Below, one piece after another: positions 39,583 to 47,507 of a DNA stretch of 47,507 bases. Position numbers and translations under genes: made by a program. The notes below the pieces were generated by a model that was not told the DNA's origin, searched no databases, and saw nothing but the letters and a program-made list of their open reading frames with translations. Source of the stretch: a virus; IMG/VR virus record IMGVR_UViG_3300031754_000007, positions 1 through 47,507 of that record; one strand, written 5' to 3'. Positions within the stretch are counted from its first letter, which is position 1. The number at the start of each line of letters is the position of its first letter.

Positions 39583-39977
39583 TTACGAACCTCCAAAGTA
39601 AAGCGCGGCCAGTCTCGTGTTCGTTCCCAACCAAGTTCAACGAGCCGCGCCCCGAAACTCTTTGCGATTTCAGGCGGAAGCACGCAATAAAGCGAATCAA
39701 AGCCAATTCTCGCAGCGTTCGCTTTCAGGTCCGCATTTATCAATTGGACCGCTTCCCATCGCTCGGCCGGGGTGCCGTAATTGTGATCCATGATGAGATA
39801 TACTTCGGCCTCCACTTTGACGAACGCTGCGGCGACTAATTCCCCCCGTTCCCCGTAAACAACCCTGCGAATTGGGAACAGCGGCGTCAGTACGTTCGGC
39901 ATGGTGTAATTGAATCCAGATTCTTCGTGCAGCTTCGCTATCTGATCCGTGTTGCCGTTCATTTGCTCAACTTTCAT
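39579..39977 (-). CDS. GNAT-like protein of the tail region (132 aa)
   Basis: RRVVYGERGELVAAAFVKVE, then LINADLKANAARIGFDSLYC and FGARLVELGWERTRDWPRF are arranged as the beta-bulge and C-terminal helix of a GNAT fold, although no clear acetyl-CoA pyrophosphate loop (Q/R-x2-G-x-G/A) is visible. AGGA lies ten bases before the ATG. Such proteins recur in phage structural clusters and may modify virion proteins. Confidence 0.55.
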   Translation of the reverse strand: MKVEQMNGNTDQIAKLHEESGFNYTMPNVLTPLFPIRRVVYGERGELVAAAFVKVEAEVYLIMDHNYGTPAERWEAVQLINADLKANAARIGFDSLYCVLPPEIAKSFGARLVELGWERTRDWPRFTLEVRK

Positions 39978-40552
39978 ACCGGAATATTCCTTTTTGGCCC
40001 AACCGGAGGCCGTTGCAACACTCGCCCGAAGCCGTACCCGCCCTGCTGCCCATTCCCCGCAGCTGTCCCTGATCCAGTCGATGGCTGAAGCGTTAACTGT
40101 GTCGTGCCGCCCAAAGTTACCGCCGTAGGATTAGCCCCGCCGTAATTAACCGGCCTCGCAGCATGACTTCCCGGACTCTGCGCGTAAGCTCGGAAGTAGT
40201 AAGAAACTGCTACTCCGCCGTCAGTCTTGGTTGGTAGATTCAGCACCGTTCCCCGGCTTGTTCCCAGATGAACCACATGCGGAGCTGGAAAACTTGGATC
40301 GGTATCGTGCTCAACGAAATAGTTAATATTCTTGTTAATTGGCACGTTATGAGTCAGGGTCACATGCACCAGCTCCCCAGCAGTCTTGACGTTCACGCCC
40401 TGAAGTGGTGGGGGCGTGGCTGCAAGGCCCACCGGATCAGCCGCCAGATGCGAACCTAAATTGTTAATAGCATCCTCGATTTGCTGTAGCATGTTCCGCG
40501 TAGCAGGTTCCCGGATACTCTGAAGTCCCTGCCCTAGATTTAGCTTGCTCAT
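39974..40552 (-). CDS. Putative tail or fibronectin-like structural protein (192 aa)
   Basis: After a helical start (LGQGLQSIREPATRNMLQQI) the chain has beta strands similar to an FN3 domain (HVTLTHNVPINKNINYFVEH, VVHLGTSRGTVLNLP, VSYYFRAYAQSPGS), then a glycine-rich tail ending in NIPV. ATGA overlaps join it to both neighbours. FN3-like domains in tails bind carbohydrate or stabilise fibres. Confidence 0.6.
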   Translation of the reverse strand: MSKLNLGQGLQSIREPATRNMLQQIEDAINNLGSHLAADPVGLAATPPPLQGVNVKTAGELVHVTLTHNVPINKNINYFVEHDTDPSFPAPHVVHLGTSRGTVLNLPTKTDGGVAVSYYFRAYAQSPGSHAARPVNYGGANPTAVTLGGTTQLTLQPSTGSGTAAGNGQQGGYGFGRVLQRPPVGPKRNIPV

Positions 40553-43500
40553 ACGCCACGCACGGGAGCGCTGGGCGACTTTGTGACCGTCAACTTCGCT
40601 TCGGACAATTGGAACTGTCCCGGCAATGTCACGCCGCCCGGAACCGTGACTGGATAAGTCGCATTCAAGACGTTCTGCAACCCGCGAATATTGAGCAACC
40701 CGCTCGCGCTGCTACCCGAAAACTCCAGATAAAGTCTGCTGGCTTCTACCTGCAAAGGCCGCTCTACGTTGTTTTGGAAACCTTCGAGATTCAGCTCCAA
40801 ATATTTAAAGAGCTTTCGGTGATCGCCCAGAATCGGCCCGTACTGGCCTTCCTGCTCGGCTTTCACAAATCCGTAAGTGTCATACTTGTAATTGATCGTC
40901 CCAAAATCATCACTCAGCAGGCCTGGAACTTGCGAGTAGATTTGTGAGCCGGTCGAACTACCTAAGTAAAGCGGCTGCGAGGTATTGCTGCGCGTGATGA
41001 ATGCCGCTGAGTTTGTCGGAATCTGCCAGATTGACCACTTGCGGCTGATATCCCAAGAGATTAGTTTCCCTGAAAATGCTATCTTGATCGGACCACGGAT
41101 CGCCAGCTCCTCCGACGTGTTGAGGTCTTTGTAATTCAGCATCAGAATTACATTCGGGCTTGTCGGCGTTGCCGCGGCTGCGTTCGGCAACCATTGATTC
41201 GGCGTTGGCAGCGGTACGCCAATCAGAATCTTCCGATTAGCCGTGTCATTTTTGACCCAGATGGTGTAGCCGTAAGTCCAATTGATCGCATCCCAAAGCG
41301 GCTGAATCTCCTGCGAGATTTTCACCGGCTCCGAGCCATTGAAGATGTACAAACCGCTTCGATGCGCCGTTACTGCCCATTCTTCCCCGTAATCGTAAGC
41401 ATTGATCCCGCAGGTGCCTACCTTGTTCGAGACTTCCCGGACTTTCCAGCTTGCCGGTTCATTCCCCGGACTATCCTGCGTCGAAACCATGCTGTTCGTC
41501 TTGAGAACATAGAGCACGTCATAGTTAACGAACGCGCCCAACGCAGGTTGATTGTTTTGCGATCCCACGCCCAGCGGTCCCGTAATTCCATCGAAGGCCT
41601 CAAGATTGCGGACGTAAGAGCCTTGCAATTCCGTCGTCAATATCGGCTGATTGGTTGGGTAAATATCGAATCGATCTACTAGAACAGTAGAATTGTTCGG
41701 AATCGCCGTTGCATAGAGCCTCAGAATCAAATCAGGCGGAACTTGCGTTGCAAAAGCCGTTCCTAACAGCGATTGGTTGAATATCTGAATCGCTGAGGTC
41801 ATCGCAGTAAACGGAATCGCGCAGGAACCATAAACCCGATTGAGGGTCGGTGAAAACAGGTCGATTACTAGATTTCCCGCCCCACCCGATACCGAGAGCG
41901 CATTGACTCGGATGTTGTAAGTGAAATTCGGCAGAATAATCGGGACTTGGTAGAAGTCCTGATACGCCGATTGCGTAATCAGCCCAAGAATCGCCTGCGT
42001 CGAACCTGTCGAATTGGTAATTTGGTACGAGTTCCCAAAAATCGGGGAAACTACTACCTGTCCCCCACCGCCGTTAACAGGATCAACCGTCCATCCGAGC
42101 GGAGAAGAAATTCCGTTGGTATTCGGGAGATATCCGCCGTCAAATGTCGGGTTGAGAAGGTTCTGAATCTTGTTATTCTCAAGCCCGTAGAACATCCGAT
42201 CCGCATAGGCTATTGTCCACGCCGGAGAGCCTAGTTCGACCTGCTCGAAGAGATTGTTGCCTTCGATGTCGATTGCCGTTGCCGCCAGGAGCACGGCATC
42301 GGTGAATCTAAAAGTGGCCTGCGTTGTAACGTTGTCATTGATGACCGTCGATGTGTAGGTAGTCGGCTGGCCTTGGCCCTGGATCGTTACTGGGTTAGGA
42401 ATGTAAAAGAAGTTTCCACCATTCGCTCCCGTGAAAGCAACGGCCCGGCCTATAACATTTGGAGGCCCAAGCGCAATCTGCGAAACCTGCAAAATGTTAG
42501 TGCTTCCCGATGTCTCAAAGACCACAGGCGGCGAGGGAGCGGTATAAGCTCCGTTCCGGGTAATGAAAATCGTAACCGCCTCGCGGACTCCAGAGCCGAG
42601 CTGCCCTGTAGTTGAAACCGTGCCACCGCCAGAGTTGCCAAAAATCGCATTTACACCCAAGCCAAGGTTACTTAGGCCTGGATCGAACTGGAAAATCGTC
42701 CCACTGACAATCCCATTGCCACTTTCAGATGCCGTAGTGACATTTGGGCCATTGAGCACAACCGTGAAAGTTCCCGCGCCAGCCGTCGATACTTGCGTGT
42801 TGACTACGTTGAAAATCGACGTACCGTTAACAATCGGCCCATTCGTGCATCCGGTGACTGTGACCTGGTCGTTTACCGCTGGCGCAACGCCTGAAACTAG
42901 CGTGTAGTTGTAAGTTGCAATGTTCGACGTGAGGCTAGTCGAAGTAATAGCAATCTGCGCCCCGTTTAGGGTCGCAAGTATTGTCCACACCCCGTCCCAG
43001 GATGCGCCCGTTGCCCCTGAAACCGTAACGTGATCGCCTACGTTAATCGCCGCTGGCACCGTCGTGTGCATGGTTGCCAGCGTGACCTGATACGTTCCGG
43101 TAGCCGTGTCCGGGCCGCCTACGAAGGTGTTGCCAACGCTGCCGACCTGCACCGTGAAATACCAGCGCGGCGCTCCCGAACCATGTGGCGGGAAACCTTG
43201 CCCAACTCCGGTAACGATGTAAGTTCCGGTGAGCGTGTTGAATGGGCCGGAGGTCATATTCAGATAGACCGCCCCGCCCACAACGATATTCGGGTCAGGC
43301 GCACCGAATACAGTTTCGTTCGAGTAAAACAGCGTCAGCACGTTTCCTGGGGAAGTGTTGAACGGGCCGCTTGACCAATTCACCCCCTGCCAGTGTCCCG
43401 GATCGCCAGGATCGGCTGCGGCAGCCGACTGAGTAAAGCCGTTAGGCGATGCAACCACTGGGTAAACATTGGTTCCTGCTGCCGAGCCAATGATTGAAGG

Positions 43501-43899
43501 CCCAGCTCCCGGCCCTACCTGTGAAATGCGGTCTAGATTCGATCCGTGGCGCGGTATATCGGTTCCTGCCTGCGAATTCGAGAACGCTATCCATTCTTCG
43601 TTCTCTTGCGTCGAAGATTGCGCGTAGCTATTTGGCAGGATGTTCTTGGCTATTGAATCAAGTACATGGGGATTGTTTATTACATCCTCTTCCCAAAGAA
43701 TCCCCGTCGAATCGAGCGCCAGTGCCAGCAGCGTTCCATTATCTTGACGGAACGATTTCAGGTAATTGACGCTTCCCTTCGCTGGTGGCTGAGTACACAA
43801 CGCCACCCACGCCTCGCGGACTAACGAATCGACTTGCGCGTTGGGGTTTCCGACTACATACCCTTCGCGGACTAACTGATCTGACTGCGCGACTGACAT
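40549..43899 (-). CDS. Large tail tube B-like protein (1116 aa)
   Basis: The product has a duplicated N-terminal segment (DQLVREGYV and DSLVREAWV), then a beta-rich chain with DNGTLLALALDSTGILWEED. Two copies of the shared beta module lie at residues 267-325 and 326-398. The C-terminal half contains ITGPLGVGSQNNQPALGAF and WAVTAHRSGLYIFNGSEPV, typical of large beta-propeller tail proteins. Position before the internal proteins and after the connector fits a tail nozzle or tail tube protein B. No catalytic motif is seen. Confidence 0.7.
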   Translation of the reverse strand: MSVAQSDQLVREGYVVGNPNAQVDSLVREAWVALCTQPPAKGSVNYLKSFRQDNGTLLALALDSTGILWEEDVINNPHVLDSIAKNILPNSYAQSSTQENEEWIAFSNSQAGTDIPRHGSNLDRISQVGPGAGPSIIGSAAGTNVYPVVASPNGFTQSAAAADPGDPGHWQGVNWSSGPFNTSPGNVLTLFYSNETVFGAPDPNIVVGGAVYLNMTSGPFNTLTGTYIVTGVGQGFPPHGSGAPRWYFTVQVGSVGNTFVGGPDTATGTYQVTLATMHTTVPAAINVGDHVTVSGATGASWDGVWTILATLNGAQIAITSTSLTSNIATYNYTLVSGVAPAVNDQVTVTGCTNGPIVNGTSIFNVVNTQVSTAGAGTFTVVLNGPNVTTASESGNGIVSGTIFQFDPGLSNLGLGVNAIFGNSGGGTVSTTGQLGSGVREAVTIFITRNGAYTAPSPPVVFETSGSTNILQVSQIALGPPNVIGRAVAFTGANGGNFFYIPNPVTIQGQGQPTTYTSTVINDNVTTQATFRFTDAVLLAATAIDIEGNNLFEQVELGSPAWTIAYADRMFYGLENNKIQNLLNPTFDGGYLPNTNGISSPLGWTVDPVNGGGGQVVVSPIFGNSYQITNSTGSTQAILGLITQSAYQDFYQVPIILPNFTYNIRVNALSVSGGAGNLVIDLFSPTLNRVYGSCAIPFTAMTSAIQIFNQSLLGTAFATQVPPDLILRLYATAIPNNSTVLVDRFDIYPTNQPILTTELQGSYVRNLEAFDGITGPLGVGSQNNQPALGAFVNYDVLYVLKTNSMVSTQDSPGNEPASWKVREVSNKVGTCGINAYDYGEEWAVTAHRSGLYIFNGSEPVKISQEIQPLWDAINWTYGYTIWVKNDTANRKILIGVPLPTPNQWLPNAAAATPTSPNVILMLNYKDLNTSEELAIRGPIKIAFSGKLISWDISRKWSIWQIPTNSAAFITRSNTSQPLYLGSSTGSQIYSQVPGLLSDDFGTINYKYDTYGFVKAEQEGQYGPILGDHRKLFKYLELNLEGFQNNVERPLQVEASRLYLEFSGSSASGLLNIRGLQNVLNATYPVTVPGGVTLPGQFQLSEAKLTVTKSPSAPVRGV

Positions 43900-43900
43900 T

Positions 43901-44992
43901 TTAGGTGCTGACGGTCAGCCCGATTTCACAGTTTGATGCCGCCCCCGGTGCGCCGTTGAACCAAAGATCGTTAGTGTTTGGGTCGATGATTGAAGGCTGA
44001 TTGTAGTAAACAAACGAAGAAGTCAAAGTGTTAGGATTCGGGCCAACCTGGTCAATGTTGTTGGAGCGGTAAATCGGCGTGATTGCGCGCACTCCCGCAA
44101 CATCAATGTTTGCCGAGTACCAGGTATTCAAAAACGTTGGCTTGGTGACGAATGCAGGAAATCTGAAACTCATGCGCTGTCCTACAGTCGAACTCGAATT
44201 AAACTGAGCGGCATTTGCCGGAATATTCGCGGCATTTCCGTAGTCAGTTCCCTGCGGTGTGGTGAATGCCCACTGATTCAGCCCCGTGCTCGCGCTATCC
44301 GCATTCGGCCCGTCAGTCTGGATTCTGCCATTGCCCAAAAACGTATTAAGCGGAGCTGGCGCTGTGGTATCGAGCATATAGAAATCGTCAAAGTAATGCG
44401 CCCCACCACCAGCAGCGCATAGCATTTGCAAATTCACAAAGCTGTTCGCAGTTTTTTTCGTGTTCCCATTGAATGTCAGGACCGTTGCCCCGTTGACGCG
44501 AACTTGCAAAACCCCACCCGAAGCGGCAATCTTGGCATACAACTCAATCAGCGCGTAGCTATTAGCGGCAATCACTCCGTTTGCCGAAAGAGAACTGCCT
44601 GCTACCAGAGTCGATGGCGCACCAATTCCCGGTCCACCATCCGTGTAAAAGCCCAACGCGCCTTGCTGATTCACTGCCAGATTAAACTGCTGGGCATTAG
44701 CAACCGTATCCTGACCCAGAGCGATCATGTCATTTTGCCCGACTGGTAAGGATTGTGTCAGGAGTGCAAAGCCAGCATAGTAACTTTGCAAATTGACCTG
44801 GAAGGACCGGCCTATAAAAGCACCAGAAGCAACTCGGACGCCTTTCCCAGCAAAACGGGCGTAGGTCGGATCGACAGAATAATTGTTGAAGATGTAATCA
44901 AAGACGGAGTTGGCGACGTTCGTATTGGCTATGGTAGGCAGGAAGTCGAAGCCGCATGACCATACGCCCGTGTTGCCGAATATTCCAGCCAT
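43901..44992 (-). CDS. Lectin-like (concanavalin A-type) virion protein (363 aa)
   Basis: The chain shows jelly-roll strands (VFDYIFNNYSVDPTYARFAG, YALIELYAKIAASGGVLQVR, VNGATVLTFNG) and the motif HYFDDFYMLDTTAPAPLN that is common in LamG/ConA-like phage proteins. AGGAG lies four bases upstream of the ATG. It likely binds surface carbohydrate or stabilises the tail. Its place between the 56-residue gene and the large tail gene is consistent. Confidence 0.65.
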   Translation of the reverse strand: MAGIFGNTGVWSCGFDFLPTIANTNVANSVFDYIFNNYSVDPTYARFAGKGVRVASGAFIGRSFQVNLQSYYAGFALLTQSLPVGQNDMIALGQDTVANAQQFNLAVNQQGALGFYTDGGPGIGAPSTLVAGSSLSANGVIAANSYALIELYAKIAASGGVLQVRVNGATVLTFNGNTKKTANSFVNLQMLCAAGGGAHYFDDFYMLDTTAPAPLNTFLGNGRIQTDGPNADSASTGLNQWAFTTPQGTDYGNAANIPANAAQFNSSSTVGQRMSFRFPAFVTKPTFLNTWYSANIDVAGVRAITPIYRSNNIDQVGPNPNTLTSSFVYYNQPSIIDPNTNDLWFNGAPGAASNCEIGLTVST

Positions 44993-44999
44993 TTAGCTC

Positions 45000-45170
45000 C
45001 TAGAAGGTGTAGCAGAGGGTGTATTGTGCCTGAAAGCCGTCGCGGACTTTCACGCTTCCGACCAAGAAATCAACGTCGTAGTTCAATGGGGAAGCGCCTT
45101 CAGGAAGGTCGCTCGCTGCTAGCTCAACGCACAACCCTCCGAAGACACTCAGCGAGATATCCGCATTCAT
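45000..45170 (-). CDS. Small tail-region protein (56 aa)
   Basis: The frame reads MNADISLSVFGGLCVELAAS, DLPEGASPLNYDVDFLVGSV and ends QYTLCYTF. Segments like FGGL-DLPEGASPLNYDVDF are familiar to me from N-termini of short-tail tube proteins, so this may be a detached domain of such a protein. The ATG directly follows the preceding stop (TAAATG). It fills a 178-base gap. Confidence 0.6.
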   Translation of the reverse strand: MNADISLSVFGGLCVELAASDLPEGASPLNYDVDFLVGSVKVRDGFQAQYTLCYTF

Positions 45171-45815
45171 TTACAGTGCCCGAATAAACTCAGCGCGAAA
45201 TGCTATCTGATCGGGGTTTACCGTTGCACTCCCCACAATCGCCGCAGGCAATGCGCCGGTAGATAGTTCAGCAGGCGGTGATTGCGCCGCAGCCCCGGTG
45301 AATATCTGCAAATTCCCCTGGAATGGCAATCCCGAAGCGTATGACGTAGGCAAAGCAAACCCCGTATCACCCGCGGTTCCATAGTTGGCATGAGTAAAAT
45401 TGGCGGTGAATACAGTCGCAGAAAGACTGCCCGCTAGTACGGTCAAGGTTTGACCATTGAGGAATGTTGCCGTTGTCACGCCGCTAATTAATACCTTGTC
45501 GCCCGCCGCCAAATTGTTGTTTACGGTGATGGTAACAACATTCGTAGTCAGCGCGATATTGGTTATCAACCCTCCCACCGTATTCAGGATATAAATATAA
45601 CCGGAGCCGGAAGTTGATTGAGCCTCACACCACACCGGGATCATGCTCTGCGCTTTGATCTTTTCAAGAAAATAATTCACCCGAATGCCGCCCTGGACAT
45701 AACTGGGCGAACTCCCAACGAACGTAGCTACGCCGTAAACGTTCTCACGGCGCTGCGTGTTATCAACATCATACGGAAAGCCTGCCGGGGTGACGGTTAC
45801 AGTTGCGACTGCCAT
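45171..45815 (-). CDS. Virion protein with shared beta module (214 aa)
   Basis: Residues about 80-150 (ITNIALTTNVVTITVNNNLA, GDKVLISGVTTATFLNGQTL) are one copy of the module found in three other proteins here. The first half (QRRENVYGVATFVGSSPSYV) and the C-terminus (NPDQIAFRAEFIRAL) are beta rich. It probably contributes to the tail or head-tail joint. GAGGAGGAA precedes the ATG. Confidence 0.65.
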   Translation of the reverse strand: MAVATVTVTPAGFPYDVDNTQRRENVYGVATFVGSSPSYVQGGIRVNYFLEKIKAQSMIPVWCEAQSTSGSGYIYILNTVGGLITNIALTTNVVTITVNNNLAAGDKVLISGVTTATFLNGQTLTVLAGSLSATVFTANFTHANYGTAGDTGFALPTSYASGLPFQGNLQIFTGAAAQSPPAELSTGALPAAIVGSATVNPDQIAFRAEFIRAL

Positions 45816-45866
45816 AATAAATTCCTCCTCGGAATGTTGTTGTGGTTTGGGACTTCCTCAGTCCAG

Positions 45867-46199
45867 TTAAACTGCTGAAACAAACGGAACTGGCGCGGGC
45901 TTGGCTGCTACAGGCTTGGCTGGGGGCGGTGCTGGCACTTGCCATGTACCCGGCAGCGTTCCTTGCCTGCGGCCTATCACCAAAAATGGCTGATGATGCC
46001 CTTCAAGTACCGCATGACCATTGATTTTCACGGTTGGCGGCTTGGTGGAATATTCATTAACTGCGGTTACGATTAAGGGAACAACATTGCCCGCAGCAGC
46101 GGAACTCCCGACATGGGAAGTACGGGTTTTGTTGATGGTTGCGGCATCCGCCGCGCTTAACTGATACTGAACAACCGATCCTACCAATACGTCTGCCAT
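45867..46199 (-). CDS. Hypothetical tail-region protein with proline-rich end (110 aa)
   Basis: The protein starts MADVLVGSVVQYQLSAADAA, has a beta-rich middle (KINGHAVLEGHHQPFLVIGR) and a proline/alanine-rich tail (PAPPPAKPVAAKPAPVPF). AAGGAGAAAACA precedes its ATG. It lies between the connector and the beta-module gene, so a small tail completion protein is plausible. Confidence 0.6.
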   Translation of the reverse strand: MADVLVGSVVQYQLSAADAATINKTRTSHVGSSAAAGNVVPLIVTAVNEYSTKPPTVKINGHAVLEGHHQPFLVIGRRQGTLPGTWQVPAPPPAKPVAAKPAPVPFVSAV

Positions 46200-46217
46200 T
46201 GTTTTCTCCTTGTGAAG

Positions 46218-47054
46218 TTATCGAACTGGAACATTGTTGGCCCACGAACTATCTTCCCCATACGGGATACGTTCGTAGTTTGTAGCCTGTTGCTCGCGTA
46301 CCTGGCGAAGTATCAAAGCGTCAATCTGCTCTTTGGCTTTGGCGCGATAGTCCTGCGCAAGTGTGAGATCGCCGCCTTCGGCCCGTGCCGCGCGGTAGAA
46401 CGCCGCCATCTTGTAAGCAACGGCGTCGGTGCAATCAAGGATCGGGACGCTTAGACTGGCGAAGTCTGTTCCTGTGCCGCTCACTTGTGCGGGTAGGGCA
46501 ACCGAGGCCCGATAGCGAATATCGGAAGTCTGCGTAGCCCCGCACATGTAAATCCCGTCCTGTCGATATTCCCAGTCGCCCAGCATGGTTGTCTGGTTTC
46601 GCGACGGCAAGCCGAATTGCGATGGAAGCATAGGAACGAAAGGATTTCCGGTCCCGTTCGTTCGCTCCCACATTCTCAGTACGCTTAAAACGTTCGCGGC
46701 GAGTTTCAGCGAAGTATTCAGAATGCTCGAACCATCGTTGTACCCGGCGTAGGTAATGCTCACTTGCACGCTAGGATCAACCGCAGCCAGTCCCAGAGGA
46801 CCGTTCACGGGCGGGATGCCAATCAAAATGATGTTGTCCTGAATCAGCGTTGCTACGCCATTGTTGCCCAGCTCCCGATAGGTCTCACGGATCGCTGAGT
46901 TCAACATCGGGATCGTGAAGGGGGCGGTGTCCGTGAGAATTTGCCCCTCGCCAACCGTCGAGGTAGCGCCAGCCATCGTATCCAACACGAGGCTTCTCGC
47001 CAGAATCATAATGTCGCTTACCAGTGGGTAAGTTGCGGGGGGGGCTATCGGCAT
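46218..47054 (-). CDS. Connector/adaptor-like virion protein (278 aa)
   Basis: The ATG at 47054 begins MPIAPPATYPLVSDIMILAR. The N-terminal half is helical (MLNSAIRETYRELGNNGVAT) and the C-terminal half (CTDAVAYKMAAFYRAARAEG, QDYRAKAKEQIDALILRQVR) ends in a helix, as in adaptor proteins that join portal and tail. Codons before this ATG lie in the insertion and have no homologue in the left copy. GGGAG lies twelve bases upstream. The partial left copy (1-408) is its allele. Confidence 0.65.
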   Translation of the reverse strand: MPIAPPATYPLVSDIMILARSLVLDTMAGATSTVGEGQILTDTAPFTIPMLNSAIRETYRELGNNGVATLIQDNIILIGIPPVNGPLGLAAVDPSVQVSITYAGYNDGSSILNTSLKLAANVLSVLRMWERTNGTGNPFVPMLPSQFGLPSRNQTTMLGDWEYRQDGIYMCGATQTSDIRYRASVALPAQVSGTGTDFASLSVPILDCTDAVAYKMAAFYRAARAEGGDLTLAQDYRAKAKEQIDALILRQVREQQATNYERIPYGEDSSWANNVPVR

Positions 47055-47502
47055 AGTTGTGCTACACTCCCGTGCATGAAACCGCAAACCTTCGTCACAA
47101 CTTCCTATCCAAGCTCATTGATCGAGGGCGATGAAATCGTGATAACCGGCACGAATGGAAAAGCCAGAGGAATTAAGCGGATCGTAAGCATTAAAGACTG
47201 CGAGCTTAACCTGCGTCCTGTCTCGTTCTGGCGGCGATTAGTCTACTTCGTTCGACATCCATTCAGTAAGTAAGCATCACGAGGAAGCTACGAAAACACT
47301 TCCCGTCAGGAGTTCGAGTTATGCAGACGCATTCCCTCGTGAAGATTTTGGGATTAAAAGTCTAACTTCCTGATGCTCAAGCAGTCCGCCTAAATCAACC
47401 CACGGAATTACCTGGTCTGCATCGCCTGACGCTGCAATTAAAGCTAGTTGCGCGGCTAAATTGGCGACAGATTGCCCCGAAAACAACCTCAGAAAATGAG
47501 AA
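46647..47502. repeat. Right copy of imperfect terminal repeat
   Basis: Matches 1-632 with about 10 percent differences over the connector gene, an insertion of 212 net bases (47055-47272 in place of six) and a 12-base insertion near 47384-47395. After 47502 the copies diverge: the last five bases GGCCT have no counterpart. This is where the assembly would circularise. Confidence 0.85.
47076..47273 (+). CDS. Plus-strand moron-like gene (65 aa)
   Basis: This is the only convincing plus-strand gene. It encodes MKPQTFVTTSYPSSLIEGDE, IVITGTNGKARGIKRIVSIK and ends FWRRLVYFVRHPFSK, a small beta-rich protein with a basic, aromatic tail. The ATG lies 21 bases from the divergent connector ATG, its stop codon ends exactly where the repeat resumes, and the left copy of the locus lacks it. 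No Shine-Dalgarno is seen. It behaves as a mobile accessory gene (moron) present in one variant. Confidence 0.55.
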   Translation: MKPQTFVTTSYPSSLIEGDEIVITGTNGKARGIKRIVSIKDCELNLRPVSFWRRLVYFVRHPFSK

Positions 47503-47507
47503 GGCCT
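47319..47507 (-). CDS. Right-end copy of the 64-residue gene (start cut off)
   Basis: The frame ends at 47319 (TAA) with ...PKSSRGNASA and runs off the right edge. It matches 461-655 but has DLGG inserted after PWV, from the 12-base indel. The last few bases no longer match, so the copy joins another assembly branch. It confirms that the 461-655 frame is a real gene. Confidence 0.65.
   Translation of the reverse strand, partial: RPSHFLRLFSGQSVANLAAQLALIAASGDADQVIPWVDLGGLLEHQEVRLLIPKSSRGNASA

Overview
The window is essentially one complete genome of a tailed bacteriophage, about 46.6 kb if closed into a circle. The gene set is terminase small and large subunits, portal, scaffold, major capsid protein, connector, tail and internal virion proteins, an endolysin region, and an early region with an ERF-type annealing protein and primosome-like proteins. 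The short-tail style set (tail tube B-like 1116-residue protein, several internal virion proteins, no tape measure protein seen) suggests a podovirus-like particle; this is inference. I see no integrase, DNA polymerase, RNA polymerase, helicase or tRNA. Every convincing gene is on the minus strand except one 65-codon gene near the right end. The host is unknown. Signal peptides ending in FAQ, FGQ or VAQ and low-complexity secreted proteins remind me of soil Acidobacteriota, a weak inference.

The biological start of the map is near 26.8 kb. A strong rho-independent terminator (26835-26876) ends the late transcript, and immediately beyond it a consensus-like promoter (26791-26819) fires leftward with its predicted start at the ATG of a ribbon-helix-helix regulator. 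Leftward from there: early genes (26.8 to about 16 kb) with a Cys-Ser-X repeat protein, small membrane proteins, ERF, a TET-associated-type glycosyltransferase, two primosome-like proteins, HNH and VRR-NUC nucleases, an XF1762-type acetyltransferase, a zinc-module protein and a dCTP deaminase/dUTPase-like protein. Then lysis and accessory membrane genes (16 to 11.5 kb), packaging (11.4-9.5 kb), portal and head (9.5-1.5 kb) including a GroES-like cochaperonin beside the capsid gene, and, across the window edge, the connector and tail genes (47.0-36.2 kb). The late operon ends with genes whose products mostly carry Sec signal peptides (35.5-26.9 kb).

The window ends are two non-identical copies of the same locus (1-632 and 46647-47502). 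They differ by about 10 percent over the connector gene, by a 12-base in-frame indel in the next gene, and by a 212-base net insertion carrying the plus-strand gene. The sequence therefore looks like a circularly closing contig built from two co-existing variants.

The genes are packed in chains of ATGA, TAATG or GTGA overlaps, and many have the upstream motif TCAGGAGA. At least seventeen genes shorter than 60 codons were found by reading the gaps; they are listed with the rest. The points most worth follow-up are the block of exported proteins at the tail-fibre position, the 33-fold Cys-Ser-X protein, the glycosyltransferase without a visible TET dioxygenase, and the phage GroES.
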